From positions 124,001 to 188,000 of the forward strand of contig MCFH01000032.1 in the NCBI GenBank assembly GCA_002104945.1: DNA of 64,000 nt, written 5' to 3'. Below, piece by piece: positions 54,649-64,000 of this stretch. Source of the stretch: Piromyces finnis. Its lineage: Eukaryota > Neocallimastigomycota > Neocallimastigomycetes > Neocallimastigales > Neocallimastigaceae. Below the pieces are notes generated by a model. It had not been told where the DNA came from. It was given only the letters and a program-made list of their open reading frames with translations, and ran no database searches. The first letter of the stretch is position 1. The number at the start of each line of letters is the position of its first letter. Both the position numbers and the translations under genes were made by a program.

Positions 54649-56104
54649 TTATTAAAGAATGAAGTTGAATTTGTTCATCCTTTGAGATAATATTATCAAT
54701 ATCAGAAATATCTTTTAAGGAATTAATATTATTCATAATAGTAATATGATATAATTTATTTCCTTGCGATATGGAATCTGATGGTTGAGCAACCATAATA
54801 GAGGATCCATCAGTTTTCATATATAAAGCGTCGTCATCAGGATCTATATATAGCCTATGATCCTTTTGTGACTGGCGCCCAAGTATGATATCATAGCAGG
54901 AATCTTCGTCTTCTAGGATCCAGAAGGTAGTACTTATTTTAAGCTTATCAAAACGAAGAACGAGACTTACTGCTTGATTAGTGGAGATGACTTGTTGGCT
55001 AGCTAGCTTGAAGAATGTTCTTTTAAAGTATTTAATTTTATGTTTCTTTGATATAATATCAAAGAAGGACTTAGTAATCACGTTGACATCAGAGCCTGTA
55101 TCCACTAACACTCTTACAATATTGTTGTCAACAGAACCTATAACAGAAGCGATATTGACTTTATTAATGACGTTAATCTCATTACTAACATCAATGTTGT
55201 CAACACTATTGTTAACATTATTGTTATTATCATTACCATCGACATCACCTTCGTTGATAATATTAATAAATGAACTAATATCATCATCATCAAGATCCAA
55301 ATTTTGAATGGCGTTTATTTTTCTAACGTCATTAGGATCAAGTTTTAAGCCTTTCGCACAAAGTCTTCTAATGATAGGGCTAACAGCAAAGAGTTGTGCA
55401 AAGGTAATACCAGCGTTGGTATTATTGAGAGCATCATATACATCATACTCCTTATTTTTGCCAAGCATAATAATAGAACGTAAGAAGTCGTAATAGTTTC
55501 CTTTCAGCGACTTCTTACTTCCAATAACTTCTTCCTCTATATCATCTTGATTACTAGAGATATCCGGACCAGTTCTCCTTTTGTTTCTGGCTTCTTTATT
55601 TTTCTTCTTGGCAGAAGAGATATTCTTGCCTGCAATTACCGAGGGGTCTAGGATGTCCAGGCGGGAAGTAGTGGTATGAAAATTTGAATTTTTCTCGTTT
55701 TGAATTTCTTGCTGTTCTTTCATCTGAGTGGCCTTTGTGTGTATTGGCAAGGGGTTTTCTCGAAGTTTCTTTTTCTTCGACTGAGTCACGTGATCCTCAT
55801 CTTCACTTTCATCACTTTCTTCAGAACTTTTCCTCTTGAATGCGTAAATAAGGTTTTCGATGTCCTTATCATCGATTGTATTTATCACGTGATTTTGTGT
55901 AACATCATCCTTATCTATGTCTTTGATTGGATCATCCACCAAAGGGTCAGAGAATTTTTCTTCAGAATTTGAAAATTTTTCTGTTTTATGTGAGTCACGT
56001 GTTTCATCAACATAAACTTGCTCGTTTATGTTATTGATATTGTGGGTTTGGTTATTATCAATTTTGGAGTTAGAAGGGGAAGATTGAGAACTTCCCCCAT
56101 TTAA
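54638..56104 (-). CDS. pol: Element 2 protease part of Pol, read after -1 frameshift from gag
   Basis: 488 codons from the predicted slip point at the end of gag to a TAG at 54638. It has no ATG near its start and is open all the way from the gag stop, which supports translation as a Gag-Pol fusion. A long acidic/Lys-rich linker is followed by GITFAQLFAVSPIIRRL and then the aspartic protease motif VLVDTGSDVN. It ends in an A7 run where the RT frame lies +1. Confidence 0.85.
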   Translation of the reverse strand, partial: LNGGSSQSSPSNSKIDNNQTHNINNINEQVYVDETRDSHKTEKFSNSEEKFSDPLVDDPIKDIDKDDVTQNHVINTIDDKDIENLIYAFKRKSSEESDESEDEDHVTQSKKKKLRENPLPIHTKATQMKEQQEIQNEKNSNFHTTTSRLDILDPSVIAGKNISSAKKKNKEARNKRRTGPDISSNQDDIEEEVIGSKKSLKGNYYDFLRSIIMLGKNKEYDVYDALNNTNAGITFAQLFAVSPIIRRLCAKGLKLDPNDVRKINAIQNLDLDDDDISSFINIINEGDVDGNDNNNNVNNSVDNIDVSNEINVINKVNIASVIGSVDNNIVRVLVDTGSDVNVITKSFFDIISKKHKIKYFKRTFFKLASQQVISTNQAVSLVLRFDKLKISTTFWILEDEDSCYDIILGRQSQKDHRLYIDPDDDALYMKTDGSSIMVAQPSDSISQGNKLYHITIMNNINSLKDISDIDNIISKDEQIQLHSLIKKL

Positions 56105-56110
56105 TTTAAA
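56076..56110 (-). promoter_or_regulatory. Programmed -1 frameshift signal at the gag-pol junction
   Basis: On the element strand the slippery heptamer T TTA AAT (56110-56104) lies in the gag frame and directly precedes the gag TAA. Six bases later is a perfect 7-bp GC-rich stem: GGGGAAG (56097-56091), 8-nt loop, CTTCCCC (56082-56076). Heptamer type, spacing and stem fit the standard model, and -1 leads exactly into the protease frame. Confidence 0.82.
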
Positions 56111-56970
56111 TGGTTTTGGGAAAGGAGAGTAGCAATAAACTTATTCATATCTGACATTTCATTAGGGCAAAAACGAGCATCATGTCCTCTCTGATTACAG
56201 CGGTGACAGACATGAATTTTCATCTGGGCAAAACTCTTGGTCAGAGCCTCTAGATCGGATTCCTTAACGTCTTTTGTACCTCCTTGATTTTTATTGTTAT
56301 TACTACTACTACTGTTATTATTACTATTATTATTATTATAAGGCGATTTTTCATTGTTGGTAGTAGTTCTTTTCTTAAAGGAGCTATTGCTTTTGTTTCT
56401 TTTATAGTTATAGTCGGTTTCGTCATCACTTTCATAAGCTGAGATGGTTTCTTCTGCTGTGATGGCGATTCTCATAGCGTCCTTTAAGGTTTTTGGTTGT
56501 TTATTAATAAGAGAATTCATAATGGGAGTTCTCCTATTAAAGGCTTTAATGTAAAGGAAAACAAGTCTTTCTTCAGAAGGCTTATCCCTTTCTTTAATTT
56601 CTTTCAAGAGGTCGTTAAAAGAACGGTTAAATTCTCTAACAGAGCTTTTGTTTACTTTTATTTTTTCTAACTTATTTAGGTTTCTATTAGAGGTTTTATC
56701 ATCCTCAAATAAGTTAGATATTTTATTGATAAATTCATTATAAGATAGGGATCTATCTTCATAATAAATATCACTACAAAGATCCTTTGAGTTACCGGTA
56801 GTAGCAAGCAAAGCAATTCTCTTCTTTTCCTTTTCAGAAAGAGCTAAGTCTTCTAAGATATCTTCAAGTTCCATTTTCCATCTGAAGAACTTAGTATCTT
56901 TCTTGCCAAGAGGGCTTATTTCTTTAGCCATACTAGCGGCTCTTTCAAAATTGTTTTTATTTTCAGTCAT
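56101..56970 (-). CDS. gag: Element 2 Gag with CCHC zinc knuckle
   Basis: 289 residues from ATG 56970, about 100 nt after the 5' LTR. A helical capsid-like region (about 25-180) is followed by a Lys/Ser/Asn-rich linker and one zinc knuckle C255-x2-C258-x4-H263-x4-C268 (CHRCNQRGHDARFC), the nucleocapsid motif that binds RNA. It ends in TAA at 56103-56101, overlapped by a frameshift signal. Confidence 0.93.
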   Translation of the reverse strand: MTENKNNFERAASMAKEISPLGKKDTKFFRWKMELEDILEDLALSEKEKKRIALLATTGNSKDLCSDIYYEDRSLSYNEFINKISNLFEDDKTSNRNLNKLEKIKVNKSSVREFNRSFNDLLKEIKERDKPSEERLVFLYIKAFNRRTPIMNSLINKQPKTLKDAMRIAITAEETISAYESDDETDYNYKRNKSNSSFKKRTTTNNEKSPYNNNNSNNNSSSSNNNKNQGGTKDVKESDLEALTKSFAQMKIHVCHRCNQRGHDARFCPNEMSDMNKFIATLLSQNHLN

Positions 56971-57054
56971 ATTTAGTAAATAAATAAGATAATTATACTA
57001 AATATACTAATTAATAGGAATTATTTAAATTATCGGCTTTCCCACGGGACGACT

Positions 57055-57070
57055 GAGGTTCTCCACCACT
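57055..57070 (-). promoter_or_regulatory. Element 2 primer-binding site candidate
   Basis: Directly after the 5' LTR the element strand reads AGTGGTGGAGAACCTC. The TGGTGG start fits pairing to a tRNA 3' CCA end. None of the tRNAs in this window matches, so the primer is unknown. Confidence 0.4.
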
Positions 57071-57691
57071 TGATAACGGATTGGTAGTTATATTACAACT
57101 TTTTAACTACTTCTTCTGTTATCTTATATTGTTTTATCTCGACAGCTATTGTACGAGCTTTAACAATATCTACTAGTTTTATTAATTTATTTTAAGCTAT
57201 TTTATAGTTTTAATAGTTTTATTATTTAATAATATTTATATAGAATAATAACACCAGATTTATTCTATAAAATATTATTTATTATTAACACAATAATTAC
57301 AAATTAGACAAGTTTAATTTCGTTTTTATATTTTCTTTTATTTATTGTTCTTACGCTCTTTTTAACAATAATTTTTATTATATAAAAACTTATTTTTGTC
57401 TTTTTAAATATTATTATGTATTCACTAATTAATTATATTAACTATTATTAAAATTTAACTTATTATTAGTAATCTAAGTCTTCCTATTTTCTACTAAAAA
57501 TTATTATTATTCTTTATATTAAAAATTATTTTTATAATTTAATCCAATCAAATATATAAATTTATAAAATATTTGATTTTATGTAAATTATATTTTTATA
57601 ATAAACTATATAAAATTATTTAATAATTATTTTATAATAAAATTTTCTACTAATATCAAATTTATAATATATTTATAATTATTATTTATCA
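57071..57691 (-). repeat. Element 2, 5' LTR (621 bp)
   Basis: Direct repeat of 51111-51731. Confidence 0.95.
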
Positions 57692-57695
57692 TTAT

Positions 57696-58795
57696 TGATA
57701 CGCTACTCACATAAAAACGTAATAAAAACTAGCCGAATAAACACGAATTAACCCATAGCGACTTATAATAAAAATAAAAGATAATAACCCTTAAAAATGA
57801 ATAAATAATAATTTTATGGAAATATAACCCTTTCTTTTAAATAAATAATATTCTCTTTATTAAATAATAAATTATGAATAAAAACGACTTAATAGAGATA
57901 ATAATAAAATAAATTATTAAATAAAATAAAACGACTCAATCCAAAAATGTATTAAAATAATAAAATAATAATAAGTAAATAAAAATGAATAAATAAACTA
58001 AAAAAATAAAATGATATACATTAAATTATTAATTCTAGTGTTTTATCCAAGTGTTCTTTAGAAATTCTTTCAAACTTATATATATAAATTAACAAATAAA
58101 TAACTGAGTAATTATTACTAAAAGTGATTAATTTAAAGCCTGGAAATAGAACAATAATAACAATTTTAAAGATAAAATACAGAACTCTTTTATGTTTCTG
58201 TATAAAATGTGTTTATATTAATTGATACTTTTAATATTTGATTTTATTAATTTTATTTCAATTTTTATTTTAATTTTTATTTTAATTTAATATTATTTTA
58301 ATTTTAAATTTTAATTATTTTATTCAAGGTATTATACATTTAATGATAGTTAATGATAATTTATAATAGTTTTTCTAATTTTAAACATTTTGAAGTAATA
58401 AGAAAATCAAATAAGTAATATTCTATAATATTTTATAATACTAAGACATAATTTTAATTTATTCTTTTAATTTTAATAAATAATAACAATAGTAATAATA
58501 ACATTTAATAGTTAAAAATAATAATACATGTAATAAATGAAAATGTATAAAAGGAAGATAAAATTCTTCTTTATAAGGGGCGGACAATAAATAGACAATA
58601 AATAAATTATAAATATAATAAAGAGATAATTTAAATATAATAAAAAGAGTTTATTTTCGAGTTTTTGAGTGATTTATTTGTTAATTATAAAACATATTTT
58701 ATTTTATTTTAAATTTATTGTTTCATCATAAATATTAGAATTTATTATTTATTAAAAATATTATATTATTCAAAAATATATCGGTCAACGCATCA
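57696..58795 (-). repeat. Solo LTR, third family, copy C
   Basis: 1100 bp, minus orientation, TGATGCGTTGACC to TAGCGTATCA, close to copy B at 24419-25506. It is flanked by ttat at 57692-57695 and 58796-58799. The left ttat is shared with the end of element 2. Confidence 0.88.
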
Positions 58796-58799
58796 TTAT

Positions 58800-60476
58800 G
58801 GTTGAATTACTCACCTAAAAATATAATAAAAATGAAAAAAGTAACCTAATCCATATTGAATAATAATCGCTACAAACAAATAACCTATAATTCCATATTA
58901 CATTTTAGTATTTTGACATTTTGACTCATTATATAAACTTTTGTTTTCACCAGATTCCTTAATAAATATATAAAATTTAAAATAAAGGAAAATAAAAAAC
59001 AATTCTAAATAAGTTAACTTACAAATATTTAAAGGTTATTAAAAAATTTCAAATAAAAACAAAAATACAAATAATAATAAATTCTATTGAATCCTATTTA
59101 AAAAAAAAAAAAAGTCATGATTTCTGATGTATTATTAGTAAATAAATTTATAGAAAAAAATCATTAATCTTCATTTTAATTATAAAAATAATTATTTAAA
59201 ATTGTTGTTTCGTTTAAATCTAAAAAGTTTTTCTAAAAATTCAAAATTTTAAACTTTTTTATTTTAAAAAGAATTTTCAACTCCCTGTCAAATATCAGTA
59301 ATGCTTTTATTAATCATTCTCAACTTTCAAGTAAAAAGCAATTAATTATAAAACTATGTAAAGCATTATAACAACTAGTGTTTATTATTTTTTTTTATTA
59401 TTATTATTTGAAAATTATAAAATCTAGAAAATAATATAAATACCTAACCCTTAATATTAAAATTTCTAAAGATTTTACTGTTACTTTCAGCAAAACAGAG
59501 CCTGATAAATTAACTACAACACTGTTTAAATGATTGTAACGTGAATTCTTTTTGAAAAGTGATACTTCTTTATATATTATGAATCGATTCACTCAAGAAG
59601 ATGATATTTTTTAAGAATTTTTAAATGAAAATTTTAAAAAAAGGCTTCATTAAACCCTTGTTGGATGTTTTGAAGGTTTTTAATAGAAAAAATAAATGAC
59701 TTATTAAAAGTATGTATTAATTCTAAAAAAATTAAATGCTATAAAAATATATATATAAAAAAAAATTGTATCTATTGTTACTTTTAATATTATTAAAAGG
59801 GTTAAAAGCGCAAAATTTTTTATTAAATATAACATGATTAAACTATAGGAAAGGTGTTAGATAAAGAACTGAGACTACTATTATTAGAGTCAAGTTGTTT
59901 GGATATTATAAATACTTAGTTATATCATTTAGATTTTTTTAAAAAAAAAAAGTATCAGTAACATTTTAATTGTTTAAAAATTTTAGCATGATTCAAATAT
60001 TTAGATAAATTTTAAAAAACAGAAATCAAATTTTTGGTATTTCTTGTTACTAACAATGGCATTTCGATGGATAACCTCCAAAAATTAAATCTATAAGGGG
60101 TGTAAGAAGTATATAGCTTAGACAAAAATATATAAAATTATTCAACATTTTATTAAATAATAACCTATATAAAAAAATTTAATAATTTTGTTCCAATTGT
60201 TAAATCTTTACATTATTTAACCAAAAAAAAAAAAAAGTAATATTCTATTTTTAAAAAATTTGATTTTATTTATATCATTTTATTTATTATAATTAAGTAA
60301 AGGAAATCATTATTCATTTTAAAAAAAAGAGAGTTGTTTGCTTATTTATATTATTTTTATTTTGTATAATAGATTATTTCGGTGTGGAAAGTGTAATACG
60401 ATGAGGGTTAAGTTATTTATTATAAATTAAATCTATTTTATTTATAGGTAGCCAATCAAATTTCAAAAAGTGTGTT
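58800..60476. other. AT-rich spacer with an LTR remnant at its left end
   Basis: The first ~50 bp (ATTACTCACCTAAAAATATA and on) resemble the terminus of the third LTR family, suggesting an older, decayed copy next to copy C. The rest is AT-rich without a recognisable gene. A 62-codon minus-strand frame (59404-59592) has no support. Confidence 0.5.
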
Positions 60477-60548
60477 GCCAGCTTGGCTTAGTGGTAGAGC
60501 GTCGCTCTTGTAAAGCGAAGGTCGGTGGTTCAATTCCGTCAGTTGGCA
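60477..60548 (+). tRNA. tRNA-Thr (TGT)
   Basis: 72 nt. Acceptor GCCAGCT pairs with AGTTGGC (one G-T pair), discriminator A, anticodon loop CTTGTAA (TGT), T-loop TTCAATT. It is followed by T-rich stops. No LTR is attached here. Confidence 0.95.
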
Positions 60549-60863
60549 ATTATTTTATTTTATTTTTTTAAAAGAAATAACCTCTAAAACTCGTCATTAT
60601 TTTATTTTAAATATTTTTAATACACTTATCCATGCCATGGCCTTGATGCTAATTAAATAGTTAAATCGATAAAAAAGTATATTTAACAATAAACTATTAT
60701 GGATAAAAAAATACAAATAATTTAAAATAAAAAGATATTATAGTAGAAAGAATTTATATTTTAAAACCCAACTGGTCATCAATAATGATTTCAGATAGAA
60801 AATTTAATCGTTACGAATGATTCAACAACCATTGAAATTGAATAAGCTAATTTATAGGAAACA

Positions 60864-60898
<35 letters not shown>

Positions 60899-62266
60899 TT
60901 TACAATAGAAAAGTATTTAAAGACACTAAATTAAATATTGTATTAATAAAAAAAAAAAATTTTTTTAAAAGAATATTTATATTATTTCATTATATGCCTT
61001 TATTATTAAAAATAATAAATCACTTTTCTATTTATATTCCTTATTTAAACAATATGGTATATAAAAAATGTTTGATATTTATTAAAGTAATATTGAAATC
61101 TTTAATAGTTTTTTTTTTTAAGAAATTTTAACTATTAATGAATCTTTAATTAATATCAAGCCTTTTTTTAAAAGATTTATAACAGAATTATTAAGATGGT
61201 ATGAAGAAAGTGTATATGTTTATATACTTTTTTTTTTTTTTTTTCTAATTCTTTATCTACCAAAGTCAAAATATTTTAAATGTAACAAAATATTATTTTT
61301 TTTAAAAATGTTTTTTTTAATAAAACTTTTATTTTTATTGGTTAAAAGTTTCATTAAAAAAATGATAATTAAAATTTAAAAAAAAAAAAAAAATTCAATT
61401 TAAAATATTTATTTTAAAAATTTTCTTTTTTATTGTATTTATTTTAGGTAAAAGAAAAAAAAAAAAAAAAAAAAGGGAATTTGAAATTTTATAGCTTTTA
61501 AACATTGCTTTATTAGTAAAAATAAAAAAGTTAATTATTATAAAATACAATATTGAGTAGTTATATATATATGAAAAAAAGAACCACCACAACAATAAAT
61601 ATAACAACTTTCTTTTTTGATAAATAATATCAACATTATTTCAAGGTGACCATTTTGAAAATTGTTTATCTCTCATTATAATATCCATATTTATTTATAC
61701 CGTTATTGTCAGATTATAAATTTACATGAATAATAATTAAAATTTAATAATTTATTTCGTTCTATTGTAGATTTACAATAAAAAAAGATTCATGAAATTT
61801 TAAAAATTTGGTCTTTTAATAATAAATGAAATTTCAATTTTCTTATTAACAATAAATAAATGCTAAAACACACACATATACACACACACATATATATATA
61901 TATGCATATTTATATAGTAATATAGTAATATTTCTTTAAAAATGCTAAAAAATGTTTATCTATATATATAAATTAAATTAAAGAAAAAAAATATATTGTT
62001 AAGAAAATAAAGAATTTCAATTTCACAATGACTTTCTATTTATTTATTTATATATATATATATATATTTTTTTTTTAAAATAATTTTATTAATATATATT
62101 TTTATTTTATTTTGATAATATCTAGTTAGGTGACTTTTTATTTCTTTATTTTTTTTTCTAAAAAAGCTTTCTATTCAATGTATTTATTGAATTAATATAA
62201 ATACATTTTCATTTTCAAACATTCCAATTTAAATTATTAAAAGTCACTATTATTTAAAAAAAAAAA
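60549..62266. other. AT-rich intergenic stretch
   Basis: Homopolymer runs and short AT, CA and TTTA repeats; a T run at about 60868-60891. The 70-codon frame at 61395-61607 (minus) is Phe/Ile low complexity. No gene seen. Confidence 0.6.
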
Positions 62267-64000
62267 ATGATGACAAGAAATCCTTATTCCTTCGAATTTG
62301 AAGAAAATAACAATACTGTTGATACCAGTTCTGTAAATTCTACAACTACAGAGAATAGAAATGTTAGAAAACATAAATCTTTAATGAATGTAAGAATCAA
62401 AAATACAAATTAATTATTTCGTGAATGAATACTTTGAACGCCATTTTTTAATCATTTTAGTTATAGTATATAAAAAATTTCAAAATTAAATTTATGTTTA
62501 ATGGAATTTTATACAGTAGTTTTCAAGTTTATAATAATATTAATAATTATATATTAGCATATTATATATATTATTTATTTGTATTCTTTATTTTAACAAT
62601 ATATAAATAAAATAGTAATTTTATAAATTAATATTAGTTTTTTTATATATATGATATTAATAAAAAAATATTTTATTATCATAGATGAAGTCATATTTTC
62701 ATTCTTCAATCCCTAGAAGATCCAATTCAATTGACAGAAGTAAGACACGTTATTCAACCTCTTTATTTAATGAAGATGAAAAAGAAAAGCTTCAAAGTTC
62801 ATCATCTCATTCCACATCATTATCTAATACCTTTAATCATAAAAATACGGAAAAAAACTCTGTAACTATACCACAATTAGAAAAAGGTATAACATAAATA
62901 ATATATATATAGAATTTATTCTTAAACGAAAACCTCCATTATTTTAACTTTTTTTTTTTTTTTTTATATCATTATGATTATTATTTCTAGATAAAAAAAG
63001 AGTTGTATTGAAAGAAAAGAAGGATGAATCAACATATTCTTCAGAATCTCTTAAAATTTTATTAGCAAGTTCTTCTAAAAATGTTAAATCATTAGATGAT
63101 GAAAAAGCCAACTACTTATTAAATAAGTATACAAAAAATTTGGTAAGTAGAAAATGAAAATGAAAATAAAAAATAATTATATGAAAAAAAAAAAATCATC
63201 TTGATTTATATATTATAGATCTCTTTTAATATTACTATATTATTCCAATAATAGAATAAATAATAATATTTATAATATTTTTTATTTTAACTTTTTTTTT
63301 TTTAAAAAAAAAAATTAGTTGAAAAAACCAAAAGAGACTTTAATGCCATCAACTGAATCAAAATATTTTAGTTCATCATCAATACCACAACCATCTACTA
63401 TCAATTCAGAAGAATCCATGAGAAAACCATATCATTTTACAGCAAAAAGTGCATCACACGCAATCAATAAAGAAAATATCAATAATTCTGTAAGCGCATC
63501 ATCATCACTTAATAGTCATCATTTAACCTCTCGTTTAAAATATCCAATATCTTTTAATAAGATGAGAACTCCATTATCAGAATTAAAATCAACAAGTACT
63601 AAAAATATTGAAGGTAAAAAGAAAAAAAAATTTAAATATCTATTTCTATTTACAATATATAAATATATTAAAAAGTAACATTCATATTTAGATAGGTTCA
63701 TTCATTTTAAAATGTAATTTAACAAACAACTAAAAAAAAAAAAAATTTTTTTTCTTTATTTTTAATATTTATATGTAATATTTATAATATATTCTCCTAT
63801 TAATCCTAAAAAAAAGAACAAAATAGTATAGGTAGTCAACAAAAATTAAAATTACCACAAAGTATTTTTACTAAAAAGGATATTGAAAAATCTCCTTCAA
63901 TATTAAGTCAATCGGAACCAAAAAAATCGGCAGTAGCAGTAACCCTTCCTGATTCAAACTCTTTAACGACGTCAAAAATAAAAGCCTCCATACCCAACTC
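62267..64000 (+). CDS. Ser-rich protein of unknown function, 3' part beyond the right edge
   Basis: Exons by eye: 62267-62389, 62685-62886, 62991-63142, 63319-63613 and 63817 to the window end. All are in phase, about 318 residues so far. Two ATG codons in tandem start it. The protein is rich in Ser, Lys, Asn and Thr with many SS pairs and S-P/T-P sites (EKSPSIL, MRTPLSELK) and an NKENINN segment. It looks disordered and likely phosphorylated. I do not recognise a domain in the part that is visible. Confidence 0.72.

Larger units (their letters stand above)
51111..57691 (-). mobile_element. Ty3-like LTR retrotransposon with CCHC gag (element 2)
   Basis: Minus orientation: 5' LTR 57071-57691, gag, protease, RT/RNase H/integrase, 3' LTR 51111-51731. 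The two LTRs are 621 bp each and I see no difference between them over the parts I compared, so the insertion is young. Flanks carry ttat on both sides (51107-51110 and 57692-57695), a likely 4-bp target duplication. Unlike element 1, its gag has a zinc knuckle, pol is entered by a -1 frameshift, and the site after the 5' LTR is tRNA-like rather than self-complementary. One further frame break in an A7 run separates protease from RT. Confidence 0.95.

Noticed and set aside
54981-55972. Plus-strand frames opposite the element 2 protease region
   Set aside because: Antisense shadows of the pol frame with no domain of their own.

Overview
The window looks like nuclear DNA of a very AT-rich, intron-rich fungus. 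The closest fit I know is an anaerobic gut fungus (Neocallimastigomycota). This rests on: a Zn2Cys6 regulator with a fungal transcription-factor domain; Cbf1-, Swd1- and Dbr1-type genes cut by many short GT..AG introns; asparagine-rich proteins; an ankyrin protein; long A/T homopolymers and microsatellites; and Ty3-like LTR retrotransposons beside tRNA genes. The genus cannot be told from the sequence alone. All exon models were made by eye from splice signals, phase and family knowledge; no search or RNA evidence was available.

Layout. 1-942 (-): an unknown membrane protein running off the left edge. 1890-4758 (+): an 11-exon SWD1/RbBP5-type COMPASS subunit. 5129-5293 (-): a tRNA-Ser/tRNA-Met pair. 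5359-12077 (-): a complete Ty3-like element (element 1) with gag and an intact pol. 13355-15074 (+): an ankyrin protein broken by one frameshift in an A run. 16275-16855 (-): a metallophosphatase relic. 17132-21619 (-): a 1495-residue protein with an RZ-type zinc finger and an RNF213-like C-terminal half. 22643-25506: three stacked solo LTRs ending 15 bp before a second tRNA-Ser/tRNA-Met pair (+). 26606-27709 (+): CBF1. 28222-31655 (-): DBR1 in 11 exons. 32299-35251 (-): a universal-stress-protein gene in 7 exons. 36325-38553 (-): a single-pass membrane protein. 38554-44092: a gene desert holding a 650-bp hexanucleotide satellite. 44093-47236 (+) and 47944-50365 (-): two tail-to-tail fungal transcription-factor paralogues, only the first with a visible Zn2Cys6 cluster. 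51023-51094 (-): tRNA-Cys. 51111-57691 (-): a second Ty3-like element (element 2), then a solo LTR of a third family. 60477-60548 (+): tRNA-Thr. 62267-64000 (+): a Ser-rich protein running off the right edge.

The host genes are mostly unrelated housekeeping or regulatory functions (histone H3K4 methylation, lariat debranching, E-box binding, stress), each its own transcription unit. The strongest theme is the mobile DNA. Two LTR families end at almost the same place upstream of tRNA genes, as expected of Pol III-targeted integration. Element 1 carries a self-priming primer-binding site (a 10-nt sequence touching the 5' LTR is the exact complement of a sequence inside the LTR). Element 2 carries a textbook -1 frameshift signal (heptamer plus hairpin) at the end of gag. 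A second theme is that many 3' splice sites follow long A tracts rather than pyrimidine tracts.
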